DNA of 64,000 nucleotides from Pseudomonas frederiksbergensis (GTDB taxonomy: Bacteria > Pseudomonadota > Gammaproteobacteria > Pseudomonadales > Pseudomonadaceae). Under the pieces are notes generated by a model that saw nothing but the letters and a program-made list of their open reading frames with translations, ran no database searches and was not told the DNA's origin. The number at the start of each line of letters is the position of its first letter. Positions within the stretch are counted from its first letter, which is position 1. The translations under genes and the position numbers were made by a program. The stretch is taken from contig NZ_CP017886.1 in NCBI RefSeq assembly GCF_001874645.1, forward strand, positions 3,224,001-3,288,000. Direction: 5' to 3'. This document shows positions 46,064 to 55,024 of this stretch, piece after piece.

Positions 46064-46085
46064 CGACGGAGTTCGACCCCGAGCC

Positions 46086-48365
46086 ATGCTCAATACGCTG
46101 CGCAAGATCGTCCAGGAAGTTAACTCCGCCAAGGATCTCAAGGCGGCGTTGGGGATTATTGTGTTGCGCGTCAAAGAGGCCATGGGCAGCCAGGTCTGCT
46201 CGGTCTACCTGCTCGACCCCGAAACCAACCGCTTCGTGCTGATGGCCACCGAGGGCTTGAACAAGCGCTCGATCGGCAAAGTCAGCATGGCACCCAACGA
46301 AGGTCTGGTTGGCCTGGTCGGCACGCGTGAAGAACCCCTTAACCTCGAAAACGCCGCGGATCACCCGCGCTATCGCTACTTCGCCGAAACCGGTGAAGAG
46401 CGGTATGCCTCGTTCCTCGGTGCTCCGATCATTCACCACCGCCGCGTCGTCGGCGTGCTGGTCATCCAGCAAAAAGAACGTCGTCAGTTCGACGAAGGTG
46501 AAGAAGCCTTCCTGGTGACCATGAGCGCCCAGCTCGCGGGCGTTATCGCCCATGCCGAGGCCACCGGTTCGATCCGGGGTCTGGGGCGTCAGGGCAAAGG
46601 CATTCAGGAAGCAAAGTTTGTCGGCGTGCCCGGTTCGCCCGGTGCGGCGGTCGGTACTGCGGTGGTCATGCTGCCGCCGGCCGATCTGGATGTGGTGCCT
46701 GACAAAACCATCGTTGACATCGACGCTGAGCTTGGGCTGTTCAAGACCGCCATCGAAGGCGTGCGCGCCGACATGCGTGCGCTGTCCGCCAAGTTGGCTA
46801 CGCAATTGCGGCCGGAAGAGCGGGCGCTGTTCGACGTTTACCTGATGATGCTCGACGACGCTTCGCTGGGTAGCGAAGTGACCGCCGTGATCAAGACCGG
46901 CCAATGGGCCCAGGGCGCATTGCGTCAGGTGGTCACCGATCACGTCAACCGTTTCGAATTGATGGACGACGCCTACCTGCGCGAGCGCGCCTCGGACGTC
47001 AAAGACCTTGGTCGCCGCCTGCTCGCCTATTTACAGGAAGAGCGTCAGCAGACGCTGGTCTACCCCGACAACACCATTCTGATCAGCGAAGAACTGACGC
47101 CGGCAATGCTCGGCGAGGTGCCGGAAGGCAAGCTGGTGGGTCTGGTGTCGGTACTCGGTTCCGGTAACTCCCACGTCGCCATCCTGGCACGAGCCATGGG
47201 CATTCCGACGGTGATGGGCCTGGTCGACCTGCCGTATTCCAAGGTCGACGGCATTCAGATGATCGTCGACGGCTACCACGGCGAGGTCTACACCAACCCG
47301 AGTGACGTACTGCGCAAGCAGTTCGCCGAGGTGGTCGAAGAAGAGAAGCAGCTGGCGCTGGGGCTGGACGCACTGCGCGATCTGCCATGCGTGACGATCG
47401 ATGGTCACCGTATGCCGCTGTGGGTCAACACCGGCCTGCTGGCGGATGTGGCGCGGGCGCAGAAGCGCGGTGCCGAAGGCGTGGGTCTGTACCGCACCGA
47501 AGTGCCGTTCATGATCAACCAGCGCTTTCCGAGCGAAAAGGAGCAGCTGGCGATTTATCGCGAGCAACTGGCGGCCTTCCATCCGCAACCGGTGACCATG
47601 CGCAGCCTGGACATCGGTGGCGACAAGTCACTGTCGTACTTCCCGATCAAGGAAGACAACCCGTTCCTCGGCTGGCGCGGGATTCGCGTGACCCTCGATC
47701 ACCCGGAAATCTTCCTGGTACAGACCCGCGCCATGCTCAAGGCCAGCGAAGGCCTGAACAACCTGCGGATTCTGTTGCCGATGATCTCCGGCACTCATGA
47801 AGTGGAAGAAGCACAGCATCTTATTCACCGCGCCTGGGGTGAAGTTCGCGATGAAGGCTGCGACGTGCCGATGCCGCCGGTTGGCGTGATGATCGAGGTT
47901 CCGGCGGCGGTGTACCAGACCAAGGAGCTGGCGCGGCAGGTGGACTTCCTGTCGGTTGGCTCCAACGACCTGACCCAATATCTGCTGGCCGTCGACCGTA
48001 ACAACCCGCGGGTGGCCGACCTTTACGATTACCTGCACCCGGCGGTGCTGCAAGCCCTGCAAAACGTGGTGCGCGATGCCCATGCCGAAGGCAAGCCCGT
48101 GAGTATCTGCGGCGAGATGGCCGGTGATCCGGCGGCGGCGGTGCTGTTGATGGCGATGGGTTTCGACAGCTTGTCGATGAACGCCACCAACTTGCCGAAA
48201 GTGAAGTGGATGCTGCGCCAGGTCAACCTGAGCTGGGCCAAGGATCTGCTCGCCGAGCTGATGACCATCGACAACCCGCAGGTGATCCACAGCTCGCTGC
48301 AACTGGCGCTGAAGAACCTTGGGTTGGCACGGATGATTAACCCGGCGGCGATCAAGCCCCTCTGA
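46086..48365 (+). CDS. ptsP: Phosphoenolpyruvate-protein phosphotransferase of the nitrogen PTS (EI-Ntr)
   Basis: 759 aa. An N-terminal GAF domain (about 1-160, LNTLRKIVQEVNSAKDLKAA, FLGAPIIHHRRVVGVLVIQQ) senses glutamine or nitrogen state in relatives. The PEP-utilising core has the phospho-His363 in LGSGNSHVAILARAMGIPTV and the TIM-barrel C-domain with GLYRTEVPFM, GVMIEVPAA, FLSVGSNDLTQYLLAVDRNN and the catalytic Cys in SICGEMAGDP. It passes phosphate to NPr and EIIA-Ntr, which regulate rather than transport. Confidence 0.95.
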   Translation: MLNTLRKIVQEVNSAKDLKAALGIIVLRVKEAMGSQVCSVYLLDPETNRFVLMATEGLNKRSIGKVSMAPNEGLVGLVGTREEPLNLENAADHPRYRYFAETGEERYASFLGAPIIHHRRVVGVLVIQQKERRQFDEGEEAFLVTMSAQLAGVIAHAEATGSIRGLGRQGKGIQEAKFVGVPGSPGAAVGTAVVMLPPADLDVVPDKTIVDIDAELGLFKTAIEGVRADMRALSAKLATQLRPEERALFDVYLMMLDDASLGSEVTAVIKTGQWAQGALRQVVTDHVNRFELMDDAYLRERASDVKDLGRRLLAYLQEERQQTLVYPDNTILISEELTPAMLGEVPEGKLVGLVSVLGSGNSHVAILARAMGIPTVMGLVDLPYSKVDGIQMIVDGYHGEVYTNPSDVLRKQFAEVVEEEKQLALGLDALRDLPCVTIDGHRMPLWVNTGLLADVARAQKRGAEGVGLYRTEVPFMINQRFPSEKEQLAIYREQLAAFHPQPVTMRSLDIGGDKSLSYFPIKEDNPFLGWRGIRVTLDHPEIFLVQTRAMLKASEGLNNLRILLPMISGTHEVEEAQHLIHRAWGEVRDEGCDVPMPPVGVMIEVPAAVYQTKELARQVDFLSVGSNDLTQYLLAVDRNNPRVADLYDYLHPAVLQALQNVVRDAHAEGKPVSICGEMAGDPAAAVLLMAMGFDSLSMNATNLPKVKWMLRQVNLSWAKDLLAELMTIDNPQVIHSSLQLALKNLGLARMINPAAIKPL

Positions 48366-48366
48366 T

Positions 48367-48441
48367 CAAAGATCGCAGCCTTCGGCAGCTCCTACAGGAT
48401 TTGCGTCCGCACGTAGGAGCTGCCGCAGGCAGCGATCTTTA
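48367..48441. repeat. Inverted REP pair (GATCGCAGCC family)
   Basis: AAAGATCGCAGCCTTCGGCA and TAGGAGCTGCCGCAGGCAGC with GATCTTTA lie between ptsP and the convergent NRDE gene. The NRDE stop codon (48439-48441) overlaps the last bases. Confidence 0.87.
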
Positions 48442-49185
48442 AACATTCACCTCAACCTCCCCTAAATGTCCGCCATACGGCCCGAAACTCCTTTCGACCA
48501 TATGCCGTGTCCCGTCCGCCTGTACTATCAACGCGGTACTCGCTCGCGTGCCATACATGGGGCTGGCAATAAACACGCTCGACAACAAACTCTCGGTCGC
48601 CAGCCCAACCCCGGTATCCGGCAAATCGGCGAACGCCGCCGTTTGCGAGTCGCCTAACAGGGCCAGCAAGGCCTGTGGCTGCGGGTCGGCCAGTACTTCA
48701 CTCAACGCCGCCTTGGCCTTGAGCACCTTCGGCCACGGCGTATCAAGTCCGGCATTCGATAACCCATAGATCCCGGATTGCAGTGCTACTGGCCCAGGCT
48801 CGCGCGCGTTGTAATGCCACAGCTCATGAGGGTTGCCGATCAGCAGATTAAACCCGGCATATTCCGGTAATCTGTCGACAACGTCGGCCAAATACTCTGA
48901 AATCGGCCATTCACCCGTGAGAAACCGCGCCACCAGCTCGCCTCGTGATTTACGCGCCGGCGGCTGGTGCGGGTTGCGGATGTTGGTCAATGCAGCGAAG
49001 CGCCCATCGGCGCCAATGCCCAGCCAAGTGCCACCCGCCTCCAGGTCGCGCCCGGCGTACACCTGCGGCGCTTCGGGCCATTGCGCCAGCGGCAGGCTGG
49101 GGCGCGCATAGAACTCGTCGCGGTTAGCCGCAACGATCAGCGGCGTTGCGTGACCCGGCCGCCAAGCGAAGACAATCAAGCACAT
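48439..49185 (-). CDS. NRDE family protein (TANGO2-like)
   Basis: 248 aa from MCLIVFAWRPGHATPLIVAA. The family name motif NRDE is present in AANRDEFYARPSLPLAQWPE, and Cys2 after the initiator Met is the conserved possible nucleophile. GGTWLGIGADGRFAALTNIR and GFNLLIGNPHELWHYN are also typical. TANGO2 relatives are linked to haem or lipid handling; the bacterial role is unknown. The longer frame to 49311 overlaps the divergent gene. Confidence 0.87.
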   Translation of the reverse strand: MCLIVFAWRPGHATPLIVAANRDEFYARPSLPLAQWPEAPQVYAGRDLEAGGTWLGIGADGRFAALTNIRNPHQPPARKSRGELVARFLTGEWPISEYLADVVDRLPEYAGFNLLIGNPHELWHYNAREPGPVALQSGIYGLSNAGLDTPWPKVLKAKAALSEVLADPQPQALLALLGDSQTAAFADLPDTGVGLATESLLSSVFIASPMYGTRASTALIVQADGTRHMVERSFGPYGGHLGEVEVNV

Positions 49186-49309
49186 GGGATGATCCCTCGT
49201 TGCTTTTTTTGCCCACTCTACGCACAGAACCGGCGGGTATCCATCGCCATCCAGTGGAGCTTGAGGCCATGCATCCGTTACCATGCGGCACTTATTTTGG
49301 GATGCAGTC

Positions 49310-50092
49310 ATGGAATTTCTGCTCTATCTGCTGCTGGGCGCCTGCGCAGGCGTGCTGGCCGGGTTGTTTGGGGTGGGTGGCGGGATCATCATCGTTCCGG
49401 TGCTGGTGTTCAGTTTCACCTTGCAGGGGTTTGATGCGTCGGTGCTGACTCATCTGGCAGTCGGCACGTCGTTGGCGACAATCATCTTCACGTCGGTCAA
49501 TGCAGTGCGCGAACATCAGCGCAAAGGCGCGGTGCGCTGGCCGATCTTTGTCTGGATGGCTCTCGGGATTCTGATCGGCGCGGGTTTTGGCGCGCTGACG
49601 GCTGAAGCCATTTCGGGACCGAACTTGCAGAAGATCATCGGCGTGTTCGCGTTGATCATTGCCGTGCAGCTGGCGCTGGAGGTCAAACCCAAGGCCAGCC
49701 GAACGGTTCCCGGCAAACTCGGTCTGACCCTGGCCGGCAGTGTAATCGGTTGGGCCTCGGCGATTTTCGGGATTGGCGGCGGTTCGTTGACCGTGCCGTT
49801 CCTGACCTGGCGCAGTGTGCCGATGCCGCAAGCGGTGGCTACCTCATCGGCCTGCGGCCTGCCGATCGCCTTGGCAAGTGCATTAAGTTTCATGATTCTG
49901 GGCTGGCACGATCCACGCCTGCCAGCCCATAGTCTCGGGTTTATTTATTTACCGGCGCTGTTGGGCATTGCCCTGACCAGCATGGTCTTTGCCCGCATCG
50001 GTGCGCGACTGGCCCACAGGCTGTCACCGCGTTTGCTGAAAAGACTGTTTGCCGCGTTGCTGTTTTGCGTGGGTTTGAGCTTTTTGCTTTGA
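49310..50092 (+). CDS. Sulfite exporter TauE/SafE family protein
   Basis: 260 aa with about eight membrane helices. The N-terminal helix LLYLLLGACAGVLAGLFGVG plus GGIIIVP, and the repeat SAIFGIGGGSLTVPFL, are the family's internal duplicated motif. The start MEFLL at 49310 lacks a strong ribosome site; ATG 49283 is the alternative. Transport of sulfite or organosulfonates is the family role, and substrate here is not known. Confidence 0.87.
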   Translation: MEFLLYLLLGACAGVLAGLFGVGGGIIIVPVLVFSFTLQGFDASVLTHLAVGTSLATIIFTSVNAVREHQRKGAVRWPIFVWMALGILIGAGFGALTAEAISGPNLQKIIGVFALIIAVQLALEVKPKASRTVPGKLGLTLAGSVIGWASAIFGIGGGSLTVPFLTWRSVPMPQAVATSSACGLPIALASALSFMILGWHDPRLPAHSLGFIYLPALLGIALTSMVFARIGARLAHRLSPRLLKRLFAALLFCVGLSFLL

Positions 50093-50190
50093 GCTCTTTT
50101 TGCCTGGAACGGCGACGCAATCCTGGCTTAATCCCGGCGTGGCACGGTCGCGCCAGGAATATTACGTTTCAACTCTAACGAGGAGTCGCA

Positions 50191-51006
50191 ATGCTGCCTT
50201 ACCCGCAGATTGACCCGGTGGCCCTGGCCATCGGCCCGCTGAAAATCCACTGGTACGGTCTGATGTACCTGATTGGTATTGGCGGCGCCTGGATGCTGGC
50301 GTCGCGTCGGTTGAACCGCTTCGACCCGACCTGGACCAAAGAGAAACTCTCCGACATGATCTTCTGGATGTCGATGGGCGTGATTGTCGGCGGCAGGCTC
50401 GGGTATGTGCTGTTTTACGATCTGAGCGCTTACCTGGCCAACCCGACGCTGATTTTTGAAGTGTGGAAAGGTGGCATGTCGTTCCACGGCGGGTTTATCG
50501 GCGTGATGCTGGCGGCTCTGTGGTTTGGTAAAAAGAATGGCAAGTCGTTCTTCCAGCTGATGGACTTCGTCGCGCCAATGGTGCCGATCGGCCTGGGTGC
50601 CGGGCGTATCGGTAACTTCATCAACGCCGAGTTGTGGGGCAAGCCGACTGACCTGCCGTGGGCAATGATCTTTCCGCCGTTCAGCGACCCGGCGCAGCTG
50701 CCGCGTCACCCGTCGCAGCTGTATCAATTCGCCCTGGAAGGCGTGGCACTGTTCGTCATTCTTTGGCTGTTCTCGCGCAAGCCGCGGCCGACCATGGCGG
50801 TCTCCGGGATGTTTGCGCTGTTCTACGGGATCTTCCGGTTTGTCGTCGAGCTGGTGCGAGTGCCAGATGCGCAACTCGGCTACCTGGCGTTCGGCTGGGT
50901 GACCATGGGGCAGATTCTGTGCATCCCGATGATCATCGGCGGGCTGTTCCTGATCTGGTTGGCGTACAACCGCGCCCCGGCAGCTCCCGCTACTCCGGCG
51001 TCTTAA
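50191..51006 (+). CDS. lgt: Prolipoprotein diacylglyceryl transferase
   Basis: Inner-membrane enzyme that moves diacylglycerol from phosphatidylglycerol to lipobox Cys, the first step of lipoprotein maturation. 271 aa. The Lgt signature is [20 protein letters not shown], with the conserved His in [25 protein letters not shown] precedes the ATG. Seven membrane helices are expected. It is followed by thyA, the widely conserved lgt-thyA order. Confidence 0.96.
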   Translation: MLPYPQIDPVALAIGPLKIHWYGLMYLIGIGGAWMLASRRLNRFDPTWTKEKLSDMIFWMSMGVIVGGRLGYVLFYDLSAYLANPTLIFEVWKGGMSFHGGFIGVMLAALWFGKKNGKSFFQLMDFVAPMVPIGLGAGRIGNFINAELWGKPTDLPWAMIFPPFSDPAQLPRHPSQLYQFALEGVALFVILWLFSRKPRPTMAVSGMFALFYGIFRFVVELVRVPDAQLGYLAFGWVTMGQILCIPMIIGGLFLIWLAYNRAPAAPATPAS

Positions 51007-51069
51007 GGCGCCGCGCTCTACATTCGGATCGCAGGGCTCAGGCCCTGCGTTCAAGGACACAGGTAATTC

Positions 51070-52041
51070 ATGAAGCAATATCTCGATCTGGTCGCCCACG
51101 TCATCAAGAACGGCACCAAGCAAGCCAACCGTACCGGCGTGAACACCATCAGCTTTCCTGGCGCGATGCTGCGTTATGACCTGAAAGAAGGTTTCCCGGC
51201 GATCACCACCCGCAAGATGGCCTTCAAATCGGCGATCGGCGAGATGTGCGGCTTCCTGCGCGGCGTGAACAATGCGGCTGAGTTCCGTGCGTTGGGCTGC
51301 AAGGTCTGGGACCAGAATGCCAATGAAAACGCTCAGTGGTTGGCCAACCCGTTCCGTCAGGGCGAAGACGACCTGGGCGAGATCTACGGCGTGCAATGGC
51401 GTAAATGGCCGGCGTACAAGCAGATCCCGGTCAGCAATCAGGCCGCTATCGAGCAGACGCTGAGCCAGGGTTATCGGCAGATCGCTGAAGGTGAAGAAGA
51501 CGGCCAGGCCTATGTGGTGCTGTACAAGGCGATCGACCAGATTCGCCAGTGTGTCGACACCATCATCAAGGACCCGGGCAGCCGCCGTATCCTGTTCCAC
51601 GGCTGGAACTGCGCCCAGCTTGATGAAATGGCGTTGCCACCATGCCATCTGCTGTATCAGTTCCACCCGAATGTCGAGACCAAGGAGATTTCCCTGACGC
51701 TTTACATTCGCTCCAACGACCTGGGTCTGGGCACGCCGTTCAACCTCACCGAAGGCGCCGCGCTGCTGAGCCTGATCGGTCGTCTGACCGGTTACACGCC
51801 GCGCTGGTTCACCTATTTCATCGGTGACGCCCACGTCTACGAAAACCACCTGGACATGCTCAACGAACAGCTCAAACGCGAGCCGTTCCCGATGCCAAAA
51901 CTGATGATTTCCGAGCGCGTGCCGGAATTTGCGAAGACGGGTGTGTATCAGCCGGAGTGGCTGGAACAGATCGAACCTGGCGACTTCTCGCTGGAAGGTT
52001 ACGAACACCACGCCCCCATGACCGCGCCAATGGCAGTCTAA
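51070..52041 (+). CDS. thyA: Thymidylate synthase, long form
   Basis: Methylates dUMP to dTMP using methylenetetrahydrofolate. The catalytic Cys192 is in [13 protein letters not shown]; dUMP/folate residues are in [20 protein letters not shown] and [15 protein letters not shown]. At 323 aa it is about 60 residues longer than E. coli ThyA (264 aa, Cys146). Most of the extra length lies before the Cys (around [20 protein letters not shown] and [20 protein letters not shown]), in the small-domain region that also varies in other long ThyA proteins. Such long forms are known in Pseudomonas. Confidence 0.95.
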   Translation: MKQYLDLVAHVIKNGTKQANRTGVNTISFPGAMLRYDLKEGFPAITTRKMAFKSAIGEMCGFLRGVNNAAEFRALGCKVWDQNANENAQWLANPFRQGEDDLGEIYGVQWRKWPAYKQIPVSNQAAIEQTLSQGYRQIAEGEEDGQAYVVLYKAIDQIRQCVDTIIKDPGSRRILFHGWNCAQLDEMALPPCHLLYQFHPNVETKEISLTLYIRSNDLGLGTPFNLTEGAALLSLIGRLTGYTPRWFTYFIGDAHVYENHLDMLNEQLKREPFPMPKLMISERVPEFAKTGVYQPEWLEQIEPGDFSLEGYEHHAPMTAPMAV

Positions 52042-52056
52042 ATCCCCCGCTGCCCT

Positions 52057-52134
52057 CGTAGGAGCTGCCGCAGGCTGCGATCTTTTAAACGGCATCCGCC
52101 AAATCAAAAGATCGCAGCCTGCGGCAGCTCCTAC
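52057..52134. repeat. Inverted REP pair (GATCGCAGCC family)
   Basis: GTAGGAGCTGCCGCAGGCTG with CGATCTTTT, then AAAAGATCGCAGCCTGCGGC with AGCTCCTAC, follow thyA by 16 bp. Confidence 0.88.
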
Positions 52135-52272
52135 GCGAGTGGGGCGAATCTGAAAACCTACCTGTCAGAAAATTCATCTCCCGGGGAAAGGGCCGATAAA
52201 TAGCGCCCTATAGGATGAGCTCCAGTCAGCCAATAAACGGTCTGGCAGAGCCCAACTACTGGAGAGTTCCCG

Positions 52273-52476
52273 ATGAAATCCCTGAAAGCATTTTTGGTCG
52301 TTTCCCTGATGTGCGCTTCTGTGGCTGCGATGGCTGAAGGCGGCGGCGACAAGGTTCAGGCCCGAATGGACGCCGCACGCGATGTGGCGATGGTTCACTA
52401 TCAGCAGTCTGAACATGCGCAGGCTGTAGCGAGCAGTCAGAAAGCGCAGTCCGACACTGTCGAACGCTCGAATTGA
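52273..52476 (+). CDS. Small exported protein of unknown function
   Basis: 67 aa with a GGAGAG ribosome site and a clear signal peptide (MKSLKAFLVVSLMCASVAAM, cleaved at AMA|EGGGDK). The mature peptide of about 45 residues is polar and Gln/Ala/Ser-rich (HYQQSEHAQAVASSQKAQSD). It resembles small periplasmic proteins common in Pseudomonas but I cannot name it. No cysteines remain in the mature part. Confidence 0.65.
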   Translation: MKSLKAFLVVSLMCASVAAMAEGGGDKVQARMDAARDVAMVHYQQSEHAQAVASSQKAQSDTVERSN

Positions 52477-52664
52477 CGACGAGTTTTACCCGGTCGCTGA
52501 CTTGCCGTATGGCAGCAGGACGTGTGGCACAACAGGCGTCAAACGCCTGAAGCCCGGATGGCGGAGTGCTCCGACTGTCCGGGCGATTGCAACTACTATG
52601 ATAAGTACCGCTCACCGCGTTATCGCGGCGCGGGGTTTTCTGATGATCTGAATGGCGTCTATTT

Positions 52665-53252
52665 GTGGAAGAACTCAATCGCAGCCTGTTTATGGCGATC
52701 AACGCCAGCGCGGATGCCTCGGCGCCCATGCGGTCTTTGGCAATGTTTCTGGCGCAGTGGCTGATCTTCTGCGTACCGCTTTTGCTGATCGGATTGTGGT
52801 TGCGCGGGACACGCCAGCAGCGGGCGGTGGCGGTCACTGCGACGCTGAGTATTGTCGTCGCACTGGGCTGCAATCTGCTGATCAGCAGCTTTTGGTTCCA
52901 CCCGCGTCCCTTCATGCTGGGGCTGGGGCAAAACTTCCTGGCGCATGCCGCTGAGTCATCCTTCCCCAGCGACCACGCTACAGTGATGTTCACGCTAGCC
53001 TTTGCATTGATGCTGGCAGCGCTGCGCAAGTTGGGCCTGCTGGTCCTGCTGCTGGGTGCGTTGGTTGGCTGGGCGCGTGTCTACCTGGGCGTGCACTTTC
53101 CATTCGATATTGCCGGGTCGTTGCTGGTTTCGCTGGCAAGCGCCTGGCTGGTGCGGGAAGTGTTGGGCTTCAGGCAACTTGGCGAGCATCTGCTCGACGT
53201 TCTTGAACGCGTGTACCAGCGAGTCTTTCCAAAACCCAGCCGTAGGGTCTAG
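52665..53252 (+). CDS. PAP2 family phosphatase (undecaprenyl-diphosphatase-like)
   Basis: 195 aa with a GTG start and a weak ribosome site. Membrane helices surround the three PAP2 motifs: KX6RP appears as FWFHPRPF (lysine replaced), the middle motif is ESSFPSDHATVM and the last is GWARVYLGVHFPFDIAG. These are the phosphatase residues (SDH, and R with H and D). BcrC-type members recycle undecaprenyl pyrophosphate; substrate unproven. Confidence 0.85.
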   Translation: MEELNRSLFMAINASADASAPMRSLAMFLAQWLIFCVPLLLIGLWLRGTRQQRAVAVTATLSIVVALGCNLLISSFWFHPRPFMLGLGQNFLAHAAESSFPSDHATVMFTLAFALMLAALRKLGLLVLLLGALVGWARVYLGVHFPFDIAGSLLVSLASAWLVREVLGFRQLGEHLLDVLERVYQRVFPKPSRRV

Positions 53253-53311
53253 GGCTCTGGTATCTGTTTCATAGCCGCCGATAAGGCCTTGGAGCACGAC
53301 AGGGTGAACAG

Positions 53312-54493
53312 GTGAATCAGGCCAGACCGCACCCTCTGCGTATTCCGCGGACGATTTGGGCCTTGGGCTTTGTCAGCCTGTTCATGGATGTTTCGTCCGA
53401 GCTGGTGCACAGCCTTCTGCCGGTATTTCTGGTCACGACCCTGGGCGCGAGCGCGCTGACGGTCGGGGTGATCGAAGGCATCGCCGAGGCGACGGCGATG
53501 CTGGTCAAAGTCTTCTCGGGTGCGATCAGCGACTTTATCGGTCGGCGCAAAGGCTTGTTGTTATTAGGGTACGGTATGGCTGCGCTGTCCAAGCCGTTAT
53601 TCCCGCTGGCTCACTCGGTGGAAGTGGTGTTCACCGCGCGCTTTCTCGATCGTATCGGCAAAGGCATTCGTGGCGCGCCGCGCGATGCTCTGGTGGCGGA
53701 CATCTCGCCCGTGGAAATTCGCGGTGCGTGTTTCGGCTTGCGCCAATCGATGGACACCGTTGGCGCCCTTGTCGGCCCTGCGCTGGCCATCGCGCTGATG
53801 CTTTGGTTCGCCGATATCCAGGCAGTGCTCTGGTTCGCCGTCATCCCGGCGATCATCGCGGTGGCGCTGATTTTCACCGGCGTAAAAGAGCCCGGGCACG
53901 CTGCCGGCAAACACACCTTCCGATCACCCATTCATTGGCGAGTCCTTCACGACTTCTCGTCCGGGTATTGGTGGGTGGTTGTCGTCGGAGGGGTGTTTAC
54001 GCTGGCGCGTTTCAGCGAAGCGTTTCTGGTGTTGCGGGCGCAGCAGACCGGTTTGTCAGCCACCTGGGTGCCGCTGGTGATGGTGGTCATGTCGGGGTTC
54101 TACGCGGTGTCCGCCTACCCGGCCGGCTGGTTGTCCGATCGCATCAGCCGCACGAAATTGCTTGGCCTCGGTATGGGGCTGTTGGTGCTGGCGGATCTGG
54201 TGCTCGCTCAAAGCCATTCGACCCTGACGATGATGCTGGGCGTAGCCCTGTGGGGGCTGCACATGGGTTTCAGCCAAGGCATCCTTGCCACACTGATCGC
54301 CGACACCGCCCCCAACGAGCTGAAGGGCACGGCGTTCGGCATATTCAATCTGATCAGCGGCGTCTTCCTGTTGCTCGCCAGCGTTCTTGCAGGCTGGCTG
54401 TGGCAAACCGTAGGCGCGCACAGTACGTTCATCACAGGCGCGGTGCTGGCCGCTTTAGCCATGCTTCTGCTGCTGCTACGCCGGACGGCTTAA
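53312..54493 (+). CDS. MFS transporter
   Basis: 393 aa from GTG 53312. Twelve helices with the family signature GAISDFIGRRKGLLLLGYGM, and FLDRIGKGIRGAPRDALVAD in the second loop, a motif of a widely found uncharacterised MFS group. The C-terminal half ends TFITGAVLAALAMLLLLLRR. Its stop overlaps the stop of the convergent cadR gene by two bases. Substrate unknown; proximity to cadRA does not prove a metal role. Confidence 0.85.
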   Translation: MNQARPHPLRIPRTIWALGFVSLFMDVSSELVHSLLPVFLVTTLGASALTVGVIEGIAEATAMLVKVFSGAISDFIGRRKGLLLLGYGMAALSKPLFPLAHSVEVVFTARFLDRIGKGIRGAPRDALVADISPVEIRGACFGLRQSMDTVGALVGPALAIALMLWFADIQAVLWFAVIPAIIAVALIFTGVKEPGHAAGKHTFRSPIHWRVLHDFSSGYWWVVVVGGVFTLARFSEAFLVLRAQQTGLSATWVPLVMVVMSGFYAVSAYPAGWLSDRISRTKLLGLGMGLLVLADLVLAQSHSTLTMMLGVALWGLHMGFSQGILATLIADTAPNELKGTAFGIFNLISGVFLLLASVLAGWLWQTVGAHSTFITGAVLAALAMLLLLLRRTA

Positions 54494-54939
54494 TGCCCGT
54501 GGCTTCGGCCGACATGGGAATGCTCGGTTTCGCTCGCCACCACGCCGCCGCTGACTTCCAATTGCTGCAAAATTCCGCACTGTTCGATATCCGGCCGTTC
54601 GCTGCAGCTTTGGCGCAGTTCCAATAGCTGTGTCTGCAACGCCAGCAAGCCGTCGATCCGCGCCTTGACGTGGTGGATGTGCTCGTCGATCAGCGCGTTG
54701 ACGTTTTCGCATTGATCCTGTGGGCTGTCACGCAGGCTGAGCAGGCTGCGGATTTCTTCAAGGGTCATGTCGAGGGTGCGGCAGTTGCGGATGAAGGTCA
54801 GGCGCTCGGTGTGGGCCTGGGTGTACAAGCGGTAATTGCCCTCACTGCGGGCCGGTTCCGGCAACAAGCCTTCGCGCTCGTAATAACGGATGGTTTCGAC
54901 CTGGCAGTCGGTCAGTTTCGCCAATTCACCGATCTTCAT
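54490..54939 (-). CDS. cadR: MerR-family metal-responsive regulator CadR
   Basis: 149 aa from MKIGELAKLTDCQVETIRYY (helix-turn-helix), with a coiled dimerisation helix and a metal site. Cys77, Cys112 and Cys121 correspond to the metal-binding cysteines of CadR/PbrR proteins, and the C-terminus is His-rich (ETEHSHVGRSHGH), as in P. putida CadR. It activates the divergent cadA gene by untwisting a 19-bp-spaced promoter when Cd(II) (also Zn or Pb) binds. Confidence 0.92.
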   Translation of the reverse strand: MKIGELAKLTDCQVETIRYYEREGLLPEPARSEGNYRLYTQAHTERLTFIRNCRTLDMTLEEIRSLLSLRDSPQDQCENVNALIDEHIHHVKARIDGLLALQTQLLELRQSCSERPDIEQCGILQQLEVSGGVVASETEHSHVGRSHGH

Positions 54940-54962
54940 TTCAATCCTCTCCGATTGGCTGC

Positions 54963-54993
54963 TTGACCCTATAGTGGCTACAGGGTGTTCACT
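54963..54993 (+). promoter_or_regulatory. MerR-type promoter/operator of cadA
   Basis: TTGACC (54963-54968) and TTCACT (54988-54993) are separated by 19 bp, the long spacer used by MerR activators. Between them lies the dyad ACCCTATAG-TGG-CTACAGGGT (54966-54986), mismatched at one position. CadR should bind here. Confidence 0.85.
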
Positions 54994-55024
54994 TGGCAAC
55001 AGGCACCTTTTTGGACGCGACCTT

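Noticed and set aside
50128..52107. 659-codon open frame on the minus strand antisense to lgt and thyA
   Set aside because: It covers two clearly conserved genes, has no ribosome site and reads as His/Gln/Arg-rich low-complexity sequence, typical of the shadow of a high-G+C gene.
52522..52764. 80-codon frame between the small exported protein and the PAP2 gene
   Set aside because: Overlaps the PAP2 coding start in another frame, lacks a ribosome site and has an unnatural composition.
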